Positions 41,824 through 50,829 of a DNA stretch of 64,000 bases are shown here, piece after piece. The notes beneath the pieces are model-generated. The model had not been told where the DNA came from and ran no database searches. It saw only the letters and a list, made by a program, of their open reading frames with translations. Numbering within the stretch: position 1 is the stretch's first letter; the number at the start of each line of letters is the position of its first letter. Made by a program: the position numbers and the translations under genes. Source of the stretch: Paenibacillus xylanilyticus. GTDB taxonomy: Bacteria > Bacillota > Bacilli > Paenibacillales > Paenibacillaceae. The stretch spans positions 879,001 through 943,000 of the forward strand of contig NZ_CP044310.1 of assembly GCF_009664365.1 (NCBI RefSeq). Direction: 5' to 3'.

Positions 41824-44064
41824 TTATTCACTATAATTGCTAACGGCAGTACGCCCGGACTCGACACTGATCCAATACGAATAGTCCTCTCGCACATCGA
41901 CGTACAGATTCAATGCCTTGGCTTCAAGTTGACTTACAGTCAGAGTGAAATTGCCGTTACGATCTGTCGTGACCTGAGCGGTCTGTATATAATTGACGGA
42001 TGGCGAAGGTCCATGAATCTGAATGGGGATGGTTTGATTGGCATAGGCCTTAAATGTCCCCCGGAGTATCAGTGTTTGATTCGTGGAGTAATCCGCCTGA
42101 ATGGTTCGATCAGGTAAACCTCCGTTCTTTTCATTCTCGGATGCTTCCGTGATTTTCTGAGGTCTATGCCATAACTCCAGGCCTTTATCTTTCAGATTCT
42201 GCAGGAAAACAACAGCCTCCGCACGAGTCAATGATGTATCGCCTTCGTATCCTTCCACGGTAGGAGCTGTTTTGCCGGACGAGTAGCCCATGTTGAGTAA
42301 AAATTGGATGGCCTCATCGTCGCTCGCATAGTTCTTTCCGCCAATACCAGCTACGATCTGTGCAACTTCAGACCGGGTCAGGACATGGTTTCGCAGCTTC
42401 GGATTGTTCAGGCTTGCATCCAGACCCAGGTTAAGGGAAGCGGCGTAGGCATAGTAACGATCACTCCAGACCCTTCCCTTGATAGCTTGTCCTCTCGCTG
42501 CGTCGATTTGCTTGATGATATTGGAGTCTGAATACAGCTTGAATAGCATGGACAGGAATTCAGCTTCAGTGACTTGATGATTGGGTTTGAACGTACCATC
42601 ATCATATCCGCTGACCATATCCTGCTGAACGGCCCATAGAATTGCATCCTTCGCCCAGTGTGAGCTGATATCCTTAAGTTCGGGGATACCGGTCACAGTG
42701 ATCGGAATGACGATTTCCTTGCCTTCAAACCGGATACGAATCTCGTCTTTCCCCGTCTGTACACCATGGATCTTCCCGTCCTTTATGGTCACATGGCCTG
42801 AATTGGTCGAATATGTAACGTTCGACTGTGGAACGAAGGATATCCCATTATCATACATGGCGGTGATGGAGGGGAGATCCATCCATTCTCCGGTACGGAT
42901 ATGTAGATCCTTTTGCGCCGATGTAATTTGGACGAGCTGTGCTTCCTGTCCAGCTTCAATATGGAAAAAACGCGTCTGATATGAAATCTCAGCTGTGGTT
43001 CCATCTTGCTTTTTCAATCCGGTAATCCGAATGTTGAAGGTATCGCCGTCCTTTAACAGCTGTACGTCATCCGGCCGGAAAATGATGGCGTAACCATAGC
43101 CATACCCGCTTGTTTCTACATTGAAGTAAGCCTGGTTAAACCAGGTCTTATTCGTGGGATCGACGTTGTAATACCCGGAAGGGAAGCCGGTATTTTGGTT
43201 CTGTTCATTAAAGGTCCATGTTCGTTGGTCGGATAATCGGGTCATTTCAACCTGAACTTCAGACTGCGAGGGTTTGGCGAACACGTCGCGATTCAACTGG
43301 ACCGACCAGGCTTGTGTGCTGCCAAAAGCCTCAATTGGAAATGCACCCTGATTTGGAAACAGACTGTAATTGAAAGAGGTCCCACTGGTTCTGCTCTGAT
43401 CAAATACCTGCATGGCACTATAGTAGTTCTCATATGTACTTTCTTCCTGGCGATTGGCGGCGATACCGAAGCCGACCCGCTGCAGTTGTGGACTCAAAAT
43501 CCAGCGCCGGTGACCCAGTTGATCGATATTGGAGACATCGGAATCGTTCATATAGGCCTGAATACTTTTGGTAATGATATTGCCTTCGGCACTGCTGGTC
43601 ATATACAGATTGGAACTGCTGGCAGAGGTATAACCCATTTTATAAAAATCGGTTGGCATATCTGCCGGTTGTTTGGGATAGTGTGTCAGGTATCCTCCAG
43701 TGGAAACCACGACCGCACCGTGCTGGGCCTGGCGATTCAAGGCCGGATCGAGAACCAGATCGCCCTGCATGCCCGCAATAAAGCGATAGAAGTTGGCCGC
43801 ATTCAGGCCTTGTGCGAGATACGCATCACTCACAGCACCGGCAGAGTAGGGTGCTTTTACCGAGGGGGCCTCCGTGAACAGTGTAGAATTAGGATCATTC
43901 TTCATCCACTCGTTCCACTTCTGAATGATCTCCTGTTCACTTCGTTCCGGGAGCAAGCTGTCGATCTGTTCTGCATGGGCCGCCTGGGCATTCCACATGA
44001 GAAACAACAAACATGTTAAAGGTGCGGTCAATAATGTGTGTATTAATTTTTTGCGGTGAACCAT
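41824..44064 (-). CDS. CAP-domain surface protein with S-layer homology repeats
   Basis: A 746-residue exported protein. A signal peptide (residues 1-31, ending AHA-EQ) leads to a CAP/SCP domain (about 65-205; AANFYRFIAGMQGDLVLDPALNRQAQHGAVVVS, LGHRRWILSPQLQRVGFGIA). A beta-rich region follows (215-370), then an Ig-like BIG domain (380-445), about two to three SLH modules (450-640; ISSHWAKDAILWAVQQDMVSGYDDGTFKPNHQVTEAEF) and a C-terminal beta domain. SLH modules bind pyruvylated cell-wall polymers, so the protein should be wall-attached. SLH in the middle rather than at an end is somewhat unusual. Ribosome site GAAGGAG. Confidence 0.87.
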   Translation of the reverse strand: MVHRKKLIHTLLTAPLTCLLFLMWNAQAAHAEQIDSLLPERSEQEIIQKWNEWMKNDPNSTLFTEAPSVKAPYSAGAVSDAYLAQGLNAANFYRFIAGMQGDLVLDPALNRQAQHGAVVVSTGGYLTHYPKQPADMPTDFYKMGYTSASSSNLYMTSSAEGNIITKSIQAYMNDSDVSNIDQLGHRRWILSPQLQRVGFGIAANRQEESTYENYYSAMQVFDQSRTSGTSFNYSLFPNQGAFPIEAFGSTQAWSVQLNRDVFAKPSQSEVQVEMTRLSDQRTWTFNEQNQNTGFPSGYYNVDPTNKTWFNQAYFNVETSGYGYGYAIIFRPDDVQLLKDGDTFNIRITGLKKQDGTTAEISYQTRFFHIEAGQEAQLVQITSAQKDLHIRTGEWMDLPSITAMYDNGISFVPQSNVTYSTNSGHVTIKDGKIHGVQTGKDEIRIRFEGKEIVIPITVTGIPELKDISSHWAKDAILWAVQQDMVSGYDDGTFKPNHQVTEAEFLSMLFKLYSDSNIIKQIDAARGQAIKGRVWSDRYYAYAASLNLGLDASLNNPKLRNHVLTRSEVAQIVAGIGGKNYASDDEAIQFLLNMGYSSGKTAPTVEGYEGDTSLTRAEAVVFLQNLKDKGLELWHRPQKITEASENEKNGGLPDRTIQADYSTNQTLILRGTFKAYANQTIPIQIHGPSPSVNYIQTAQVTTDRNGNFTLTVSQLEAKALNLYVDVREDYSYWISVESGRTAVSNYSE

Positions 44065-44242
44065 ACTCTAAAACTCCTTCTGATATCAAATAGGAAGTAA
44101 AATACACTCTTGTATATCATCGACATAGTATACGAATTTGGTTAGACAGAATAGAGGAGATAGAGAGAACCGATATCAACGGAATCGTATAGAGAGTTAT
44201 GTGGAGCCCATTCTTAACAAAGGTACAACACAAGAGACAATT

Positions 44243-44286
44243 AAAAAAGCACACCCATTCCTATGAGAGAGAGGGCTGTGCTTTTT
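44243..44286 (-). terminator. Terminator of the minus-strand gene at 44308
   Basis: Minus strand: AAAAAGCACAGCCC pairs with GGGTGTGCTTTTT (one wobble) and is followed by a T run. Confidence 0.8.
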
Positions 44287-44307
44287 GAGTTCTATATATG
44301 GTCAGAT

Positions 44308-44910
44308 CTAATCCAGACTCAGATCAAAATCAGGCTCACACATGTAATCGATCGGATAGAGATCCTCTCTCGCTGAAATTAATGCACGAAGGTGAAGATA
44401 AGCATGGTTGGGCTGTACGACCACACCATCCATACGGTAGGGAGCCAGCTCAGCAACGACGAACACGTCTTCCGCGGGATTACATTTGAAAATGACGTTA
44501 TTCGGGTTACATACTTCCTCCATGTAGCTGTAAGTCATCACGTGATAGTCTTGCCCGCGCCATTTGGTTTTGATGACTTTATAGGATTGTGTTGCCACAA
44601 GATCAATATAGCGTTCCAAGGGAAACGTATGTTCAAATTGTGTGATGTACCCTTTTTTATCCACATCAATTGTAAATTCCACATCATAGCTCACATGAAA
44701 CTCTTCCTTATAGGTTCCCTTCATAATTTTCATAGCATCCAAATGCGATCCAAAGTTAGTGTCTTCTATGTAGGGAATTGCAATGCGTTCAGGATCAACA
44801 TAATCGGTAATTTGACTGGTGCTTGAGATTCCTTTCATAAACTTCGATGGCTGAAGATTGATAGAACCAATCATTTTTCCAGCATATGCCGGGCTGCAGG
44901 TTATTCGCAT
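44308..44910 (-). CDS. Hypothetical soluble protein
   Basis: A 200-residue protein that I do not recognise. No signal peptide or membrane helix. The centre is beta-rich (KEEFHVSYDVEFTIDVDKKGYITQFEHTFPLERYIDLVATQSYKVIK) and the acidic end reads EPDFDLSLD. The second ATG (44910) is chosen because AAAGGAG directly abuts the first. It has its own terminator. It lies at the edge of a group of small soluble genes (45060-46616) that look like immunity-type proteins, on the opposite strand. Confidence 0.6.
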   Translation of the reverse strand: MRITCSPAYAGKMIGSINLQPSKFMKGISSTSQITDYVDPERIAIPYIEDTNFGSHLDAMKIMKGTYKEEFHVSYDVEFTIDVDKKGYITQFEHTFPLERYIDLVATQSYKVIKTKWRGQDYHVMTYSYMEEVCNPNNVIFKCNPAEDVFVVAELAPYRMDGVVVQPNHAYLHLRALISAREDLYPIDYMCEPDFDLSLD

Positions 44911-45099
44911 AGTCATCTCCTTTGTTGTTCATCAGTAATTAGACGAAAGGCAATAGAGAAAGTTTCACGAGATTAAGGAATGACCCACCAATAGCCTTAT
45001 TTCCAAACGTTCTTCAATTTTGATACATTGGTTATAAACGTTTCGGAGGTATAAACCATATGGAACATTCGCTCCAGGAGCTCATGCAACTTTATATAC

Positions 45100-45696
45100 A
45101 TGCTTCATGAGGAAGCACGTTTTGATCAGTCGTTATTCTGGAGGTATGTGAATAGTATTATGGAACTGACCCGTCTCACTGCGGACCAGCCGCTGAATCG
45201 GGAAGCAGCGGGGGCCGTCAGCTTCACCTATTCCAAAATCATGGAGTACCTGCAGTGGCATCACTCGGACTCCGATGTCTACGAAATTGAACATTTCCCT
45301 TACGTTTATGCTCATCACATCGTGAGCCTTCTCGGCAAAGTGGTTAACGGCTTTTATCAGGGAATTGTCCCGGATGAATCCTGTTTCGATGAGGATTTTC
45401 CGAACCCGGCCTTCGCTGGTATGGTGGCTAACGAACAACCAGCAATACTGCAGCTCGGCTATTATAAACAAGAAACCAATGTGCATGCCCTCGGCTTCCG
45501 CGAGGAGGATGGGACGTACCAGATTATGTTGAATGAAGAAGACGACAGAGACTTAGTTGATTCCAAACTGAGCCGCCGGGAGGTGGAAGGAACCTATCTT
45601 TTCCATGCCCCGGATGCCAGCAGCGCTCACCAATTATTTCATGAATGGGTAATGAGTACTTATGCACCCTACCGTTCTGCACTGAATCGATCATAA
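45100..45696 (+). CDS. Hypothetical protein, apparently frameshifted at its N-terminus
   Basis: A 198-residue protein with no family I recognise; no signal peptide. ATG 45100 has no ribosome site. A 16-codon frame starting at ATG 45060, behind GGAGGT, reads MEHSLQELMQLYIHAS and stops at 45108-45110. Skipping one base there joins it to HEEARFDQSLFWRYV, giving a natural N-terminus of an intact protein. Either a real or sequencing frameshift has split the gene, or the short frame is a leader peptide coupled to ATG 45100. It is followed by a SUKH-like and a TPR-like gene on the same strand. Confidence 0.55.
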   Translation: MLHEEARFDQSLFWRYVNSIMELTRLTADQPLNREAAGAVSFTYSKIMEYLQWHHSDSDVYEIEHFPYVYAHHIVSLLGKVVNGFYQGIVPDESCFDEDFPNPAFAGMVANEQPAILQLGYYKQETNVHALGFREEDGTYQIMLNEEDDRDLVDSKLSRREVEGTYLFHAPDASSAHQLFHEWVMSTYAPYRSALNRS

Positions 45697-45726
45697 TTAC
45701 GCCGTCAGTTGATTAGGAGGATGAAT

Positions 45727-46173
45727 ATGTTATCTAGTAAAGTTATTGAGTTTTGCCAAGGTAAGGGCTGGTGGCATGAAGATGTACCGAAGGAGTATGA
45801 GGAAGCACTGCAGAAGCTGAATATTGATCTTCAGTCAGATTTTTCCCAGTTTTATCTGCATGCAGATGATGGCCCGACGTTCTATAGCAGGCATCAGGAG
45901 ATCTATCAGATCTGCTGGGTCATGGAGAATACCGTGTATTTGGAAGACATGACGGTGGCCCAGCTCACCCTCGGATTGCCTGAAGCTTACATACCGCTGG
46001 ATAGCTTTGAAGGGGAAGGAGGATTTTTCTATAACCGGCAAACCGGTGAAGTGGTGCTGGTAGAGCTTGGTGAGTCGATTGAACTTTTCTTGAGCGGAGA
46101 GAGCCGCCCCGAGTGGCCTGATTTTAATACATTTCTAGAGTGGTACTTCGAACTGGAGGAGAAGGCGCTATGA
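45727..46173 (+). CDS. SUKH-like (SMI1/KNR4) protein
   Basis: A 148-residue protein with SUKH-like layout: VPKEYEEALQKLNIDLQSDFSQFYLHADDG at the N-terminus, LPEAYIPLDSFEGEGGFFYNRQTGEVVLVELGE in the centre, and a final WPDFNTFLEWYFELEEKAL. Proteins with this pattern are often immunity proteins for contact-dependent or secreted toxins, though no toxin is nearby. ATG 45727 follows TAGGAGG; the two earlier ATG-frame codons are too close. Its stop overlaps the next ATG by 4 bases. Confidence 0.6.
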   Translation: MLSSKVIEFCQGKGWWHEDVPKEYEEALQKLNIDLQSDFSQFYLHADDGPTFYSRHQEIYQICWVMENTVYLEDMTVAQLTLGLPEAYIPLDSFEGEGGFFYNRQTGEVVLVELGESIELFLSGESRPEWPDFNTFLEWYFELEEKAL

Positions 46174-46616
46174 AGGAATTGATAGCGGAACATCCCGAAC
46201 TGGAGAAACAGATTATGGAAACCGTTGAAGCAGGCAATGTGCTGGACGACACGCAGCAGCATGAACAGGCACTGATCTATTATGATCAGGCCTGGGGGAT
46301 GCTGCCTGAGCCGAAGACCGATTGGGAAATAGCGAGCTGGATTGCATCCTGTCATGCGAATGCACATATGGAATTGGGACAGTATGCGCTGGCGAAGCCC
46401 TGGGCGGAATTATCGCTGCAAACAAGAGGATCGGATATGAATACGGGTCCGCTCATTGAGCTGGGGACCGTCTGCATGAGACTGGAACAGCATGACGAAG
46501 CATATTCTTATCTGCATCAGGCCTATGAGTATGGCAAGGAACGTGCATTTCAAGGCTGCCCGCCTGACGTGCTGCACTATTACAAGGAAGAGAAGATGAA
46601 GCGTGAACGAAACTGA
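46170..46616 (+). CDS. TPR-like small protein
   Basis: A 148-residue helical protein with two to three degenerate TPR units: LDDTQQHEQALIYYDQAWGMLPEP (about 24-47), ASCHANAHMELGQYALAKPWAELSLQ and LIELGTVCMRLEQHDEAYSYLHQAYEYGKE. The start overlaps the stop of the SUKH-like gene (ATGA), showing tight coupling. Small TPR proteins of this kind occur among polymorphic-toxin immunity sets. No enzymatic motif. Confidence 0.7.
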   Translation: MKELIAEHPELEKQIMETVEAGNVLDDTQQHEQALIYYDQAWGMLPEPKTDWEIASWIASCHANAHMELGQYALAKPWAELSLQTRGSDMNTGPLIELGTVCMRLEQHDEAYSYLHQAYEYGKERAFQGCPPDVLHYYKEEKMKRERN

Positions 46617-46635
46617 TTCTACCGAATCACAAAAA

Positions 46636-46688
46636 GAAAAGGGTACCCTGTCTGCCAAATCATGTTTGGCCTTGGGTTACCCTTTTTT
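46636..46688 (+). terminator. Terminator of the SUKH/TPR unit
   Basis: AAAAGGGTA.CCC pairs with GGGT.TACCCTTTT, an inner stem GCCAAA/TTTGGC is present, and a run of T ends it. Confidence 0.85.
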
Positions 46689-46783
46689 ATTTGATCATAC
46701 TGGAACGGAGGGGGTAGAACGAATCTGAAGAAGCGAAGCTAAAAGCTTTCTGAAAGAAAGCTACTTCGGAAGCATACGCTTCA

Positions 46784-46873
46784 CCTTTATCACCGGATTT
46801 CTTCCTTCAATAAAATGTTCAAGGAAATCTGGGGATAACAGTGATCGGAAGATTGTTCTACAACTGTAGTGGC
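46784..46873 (+). repeat. Dispersed intergenic hairpin repeat, copy B
   Basis: Second copy of the unit at 32181-32270 in the same orientation, sharing CCTTTATC, CCGGATTTC, GAAATCTGGGGATAACAG and TTGTTCT. An additional hairpin AGCTTTC/GAAAGCT (46744-46750 with 46756-46762) precedes this copy. It lies just past the end of the exopolysaccharide operon (minus strand), for which no other terminator is visible. Confidence 0.7.
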
Positions 46874-46894
46874 ATCGTATGATCCTTCACTGAC

Positions 46895-48106
46895 TTAATT
46901 GTTCGCCCCGTAAGGGAAGAATTCTTCCACCAGGTCCTGTGGCGAGATCGATACAAAGACATGATCCAGCTCCGTCTTGCTGGCAAAATCCATAATGTCC
47001 TCGGTGTAATACCTCGGATCGATGACGTAGATTTCGGACACAACCGTGGACAGGAAAGTGATCATTGGCACGGCGAGGGAGTCCTTGATGAACATGACCT
47101 TCAGACCATTCGGGTTGTCTTTGTTCACTACATGAACCATCCCCTGATTCCCGTATAGGTACGTGAAATACTTGTCCGCAGTCAGATCATATGTAGCTCC
47201 CTCCACATTGAGCGGGTAGGTGGTGAGCAGCGCATCCTCGAAGCGTCCGTTAAGTGCAGCTTCGGTCTCACCTGTCTTGAAGTAGAAGGAATAGTTCGTC
47301 TTGAATTTCGGATAGATCAGGTCGAAGTCATCTGCTCCCGCGAAGTATTTACCAGCCTTGCGGCCCTGTGATCCGATAAAGATATCTTCATATGGAATCA
47401 CATTGTAGTTATGAATGTCTGTGAAATAATGATCCGGGTCCAGCGACTTCGTGTACATGCCGTCCATATGATTCACGAGCTGGCCGAAGGCCCAGAACGC
47501 TGTCCTGATTTTCCAGTGATGGTCCGTTGTAAAGAACAGATCCTCCGGCGGAATGCCGCTTTCCAGCAAACCCTCCCGCAGATCAAGGGTATCAATGCCG
47601 TCCTGTTTCAGATTGGCTAGGAAGCCGTCTGCAGTCTCATTGTTATAGTTGTACGGAATGCCTTCCGGGAATGTGGTATAGCCACGCACGTATTTGTCCG
47701 GTGTCATGACATAGGTCAGCTTCGTTTGTGGATCCAAATGCGCTCCAAGCGCAGCAACCCGGTCGGACAGATCCTTCGTGTACGTTGGCCCGGTGGCAAA
47801 ATAGGTATAGTGCAGCTTGCCCTCCATGTCTCTGACAACCTCGAAATTGTTCTCCTCGTTTTTCCACATCAGGGATTGTAAGTATCCGTAGGCTTCCACG
47901 AAACCAAACTTCTCGAAGACATGATCATTGATGTCCGCATCCAGCTGGTGGATCAGTCCTTTGGTTTCAGAGATATCGTAGTCTCCGGAGGCCAGTGTTT
48001 GTTTGATTGGGCCGAAGGACTGAAGGATATTCAGAACAGAGAGCGTCACCAGCACGAGAATGAAGAGGAAAGCGGTGATTCTCTTTTTGGCAAGAAAGTT
48101 ATGCAT
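46895..48106 (-). CDS. AlgX/AlgJ-like SGNH acetyltransferase-type protein (DHHW family)
   Basis: A 403-residue membrane-anchored extracellular protein with one N-terminal helix (residues 10-30). It keeps a full AlgJ/AlgX-like catalytic set: TDHHW (D195, H197) and the serine of KDS (S343, in MFIKDSLAVP). In alginate and other acetylated polysaccharide systems these proteins pass acetyl groups to the polymer after an MBOAT protein moves them across the membrane. It lies 16 bases after the MBOAT gene in the same operon. Ribosome site AGAAGG. Confidence 0.82.
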   Translation of the reverse strand: MHNFLAKKRITAFLFILVLVTLSVLNILQSFGPIKQTLASGDYDISETKGLIHQLDADINDHVFEKFGFVEAYGYLQSLMWKNEENNFEVVRDMEGKLHYTYFATGPTYTKDLSDRVAALGAHLDPQTKLTYVMTPDKYVRGYTTFPEGIPYNYNNETADGFLANLKQDGIDTLDLREGLLESGIPPEDLFFTTDHHWKIRTAFWAFGQLVNHMDGMYTKSLDPDHYFTDIHNYNVIPYEDIFIGSQGRKAGKYFAGADDFDLIYPKFKTNYSFYFKTGETEAALNGRFEDALLTTYPLNVEGATYDLTADKYFTYLYGNQGMVHVVNKDNPNGLKVMFIKDSLAVPMITFLSTVVSEIYVIDPRYYTEDIMDFASKTELDHVFVSISPQDLVEEFFPYGANN

Positions 48107-48122
48107 GCTTGTGTGCCTTCTC

Positions 48123-49544
48123 TCAGAAATTAAAATAGATAAATGGATTATATGTACCCTTGACCAGATACGATACGCAGACTAGGAATAATACAATGAT
48201 CGTCAGCGGATAGACCAGCTCCAGCGGTTTGCGGAAGCGGGCGCCATCGACCATGAGTTTGTTCATCCGGGTGGCGATCGGCATGCAGAAGAGAATACCC
48301 AGAATGAAGAAGAATGCATATTCCTTGAGGAACATCCCTGTTGTATCGCTCCAGAATCCATTGCCGTACAGTCCAAACATATTCCCCAGATAGTGACCTG
48401 CCTGCAGCAGATCCGGCGACCGGAAGATCACCCAGCCAATCACAACGATAAACATGGCGTAGAGATGCCGCAGCGGGATGAAGCGTGTTCCTTTGTCAAA
48501 GCTGAAGATTTTCTCCAGCGCGATGAACGTGAAGTTAATTAACCCCCACACGACGAAAGTCCACTCCGCTCCATGCCATACGCCGGTAAGTCCCCAGACG
48601 ATTAGCAGGTTGCGAATCATTTTATCCTTATTGGTAACGCGGGAACCACCCAGCGGGAAGTATACATATTCCTTGAACCAGGTACCGAGCGAGATATGCC
48701 AGCGGCGCCAGAATTCGGTGATGGATCTGGAGATGTACGGATATCGGAAGTTCTCCTCGAACTTGAAGCCGAACATCAATGCCAGACCAATGGCCATGTC
48801 GGAATACCCGGAGAAGTCGAAATAAATCTGCAGCGTATAGGCAATCGCCCCAAGCCACGCCAAACTGGAGGACACTTCAGATGTGCCCGCCATGCTGAAG
48901 ATGTGATCGGCGACAATAGCCATACTGTTCGATAACAGCACCTTTTTGCCCAGGCCCACAATGAACCTGCAGCAGCCTACCGCGAACTTGTCCCAGCTCT
49001 CTTTCCGGTTCACCATCTGATCCGCAATCGTGTTGTACCGCAGAATCGGTCCGGCAACGAGCTGAGGGAAGAAGGAGATGTACAATGCGACGTAAAAGAG
49101 ATTTTTCTGTACAGCACCGTGTCCACGATAGACATCAATGACGTAAGAGATGCCGTGGAAGGTGAAGAAGGAGATACCCAGCGGCAGTGCAATGTTCGGA
49201 ATGCTGAGTCCGAAGCTCGTATTTTCATTCACAATGCGCAGCGCAAAAGCCAGATATTTGAACACAAACAGCATGCCGAGGTTGACGATCAGCATCATCG
49301 TAATGATGGTGTAGGCTGCATTGCGCCTTTCCCTGAACTTGTCCACGAGCAGAGCGAAGACATAGTTGAAACAGATGGAGGCGAGCATGATCAGGACGAA
49401 CCAGGGTTCACCCCAAGCATAGAAGAATAAACTTGCGACAAGCAGCAGCATATTTTTGAGCGTGACCGAAAATCTCAGTACGTAATAGAGCCCCAGTACA
49501 AGCGGTAGAAAATAAAATAAAAAAACGACACTGGAAAAGAGCAC
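48123..49544 (-). CDS. MBOAT family O-acyltransferase (AlgI-like)
   Basis: A 473-residue membrane protein with about 11 helices. Characteristic parts: LFFYAWGEPWFVLIML near 39-54, LPLGISFFTFHGISYVIDVYRG (120-141), YFDFSGYSDMAIGLALMFG (241-259), FWRRWHISLGTWFKEYVYFPLGG (279-301, H283) and GVWHGAEW (321-328) with the catalytic histidine H324. It should carry acetyl groups from cytoplasmic donors outward for the AlgX-like partner. Start GTG 49544 after AAGGAGG. Confidence 0.9.
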   Translation of the reverse strand: MLFSSVVFLFYFLPLVLGLYYVLRFSVTLKNMLLLVASLFFYAWGEPWFVLIMLASICFNYVFALLVDKFRERRNAAYTIITMMLIVNLGMLFVFKYLAFALRIVNENTSFGLSIPNIALPLGISFFTFHGISYVIDVYRGHGAVQKNLFYVALYISFFPQLVAGPILRYNTIADQMVNRKESWDKFAVGCCRFIVGLGKKVLLSNSMAIVADHIFSMAGTSEVSSSLAWLGAIAYTLQIYFDFSGYSDMAIGLALMFGFKFEENFRYPYISRSITEFWRRWHISLGTWFKEYVYFPLGGSRVTNKDKMIRNLLIVWGLTGVWHGAEWTFVVWGLINFTFIALEKIFSFDKGTRFIPLRHLYAMFIVVIGWVIFRSPDLLQAGHYLGNMFGLYGNGFWSDTTGMFLKEYAFFFILGILFCMPIATRMNKLMVDGARFRKPLELVYPLTIIVLFLVCVSYLVKGTYNPFIYFNF

Positions 49545-49604
49545 TGCCTTTCCTCCTTGAGGATCATATAAGAATACAGCATGTATTCACACTAAAGTAG
49601 AGAC

Positions 49605-49638
49605 AGACTATGCCGCAACCAGGGATATGGCATAGTCT
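49605..49638 (-). other. Intra-operon hairpin before the MBOAT gene
   Basis: 10-bp perfect stem AGACTATGCC/GGCATAGTCT between the secreted-protein gene and the MBOAT gene. Without a T run it is more likely an mRNA-processing or stability element than a terminator; it could set different levels for the two operon halves. Confidence 0.45.
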
Positions 49639-49650
49639 GCCTTCGTTCAG

Positions 49651-50811
49651 CTACATGCTGAATGGACGTCTCGCCCGGCGCTGCTCGCGGCGGGAACGCC
49701 TTTTTTGGGCACGAGCTGTGTTTCTGCCTTTACGCCGCCAGATTCCGTAGGCAGCAAGCGTGAGGATGCCTGCTGCCGACAGGATGATGCGGATGAGCCA
49801 CTCCATCCACGGTTTCATCAGCGGATCGATGGGGTTTACCACCTTCGTTACCTGATCAGGAGACGGAATGGCGCGCTTCGTCCCATCCTTCTCCTGTACA
49901 TTCATGGCTGTCGAACGGTCCATCATAACGGTGTAGGTCAGGTTCCATTTTCCGTTCACCAGTGCACGTATGGTGAGACTTTCAAGTTGAACGGAAGTCT
50001 GGAGTGTGAGCAAGCCATCCGGTGTAATGGATGCCCCTTGCACAGGACTGTCCAGTTGAAAGGATGCCTTTGGAATTCCTTTGCTGGAAGAAGAGTGAAC
50101 TTCATATTGTGCAATCGATTCACCAGCCTCAGGCTTCATCATTCGTTCTTCTCCCGTGATCTGCAGCGTGGTTAGGTCATTCTCTGCAGCGGCTTGCTTC
50201 CGGGATACCGGCTTGATGTTTCCGACCCGTACGTTTAGCTGGACATTCTCGGTGGTGGTCGTCGTAATGCCCCAGCCGGTGATTTTGCCCAGTTTGACCT
50301 GACCTGCCGTCTTAGCCTTGTCCTGAACCATCAGACTGGAGAAAGGGATGCGGATCTGTCCGACAAAGCCTGGCTCCAGTTCAATCAGACCTGCGGTAGG
50401 GTGAACCAACGTGGCTTCCCTGGTTGCCTTCGGAACGACGATGACATTTCGGTTATCCGCTACGGTAAGGGAGCTCTGATTAGCTCGGGTGATAACGACA
50501 TTAAATGGTAATGTCATTTCCGATTCATTGCGAATGGAGAAGGTCAGCGCACCGTAGCTTGACCAGTCTCTATTCCGCAGTTCATAGATGTAAGCGGAAT
50601 AATAGCCTTTTTTGAGTCCCTCGGTAGAGGTTTGAATCTGTATACTGCCGTTCTTATCCATATGGGTATCTACTTGGGTTCCGTTATTCCATTCACGAAT
50701 CATACTTCCGCTCAGCTTAAGCTGTTCTGCTTGAACAGCCTGGACTGGAAGCAGGCTCGATAATGCAGCGAAACTGGCGGCAAGTATAAGCTGTTTCCAC
50801 TTCTTGATCAT
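49651..50811 (-). CDS. Exported membrane-anchored protein of the polysaccharide operon
   Basis: A 386-residue exported protein. Signal peptide 1-28 (ending VQA-EQ); residues 30-200 form a beta-sandwich that resembles carbohydrate-binding or complex-I-intermediate-associated folds (SSYGALTFSIRNESEMTLPFNVVITR, VGQIRIPFSSLM, GKITGWGITTTTTENVQLNVRVG). Then come an Ig-like stretch, one membrane helix (about 338-357) and a very basic tail (KGRNTARAQKRRSRREQRRARR). I do not know the family. Its place right after the synthase suggests a BcsB-like role in guiding the polymer outside, by analogy only. Confidence 0.6.
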   Translation of the reverse strand: MIKKWKQLILAASFAALSSLLPVQAVQAEQLKLSGSMIREWNNGTQVDTHMDKNGSIQIQTSTEGLKKGYYSAYIYELRNRDWSSYGALTFSIRNESEMTLPFNVVITRANQSSLTVADNRNVIVVPKATREATLVHPTAGLIELEPGFVGQIRIPFSSLMVQDKAKTAGQVKLGKITGWGITTTTTENVQLNVRVGNIKPVSRKQAAAENDLTTLQITGEERMMKPEAGESIAQYEVHSSSSKGIPKASFQLDSPVQGASITPDGLLTLQTSVQLESLTIRALVNGKWNLTYTVMMDRSTAMNVQEKDGTKRAIPSPDQVTKVVNPIDPLMKPWMEWLIRIILSAAGILTLAAYGIWRRKGRNTARAQKRRSRREQRRARRPFSM

Positions 50812-50829
50812 GTGTACCTTGCCTCCGCT

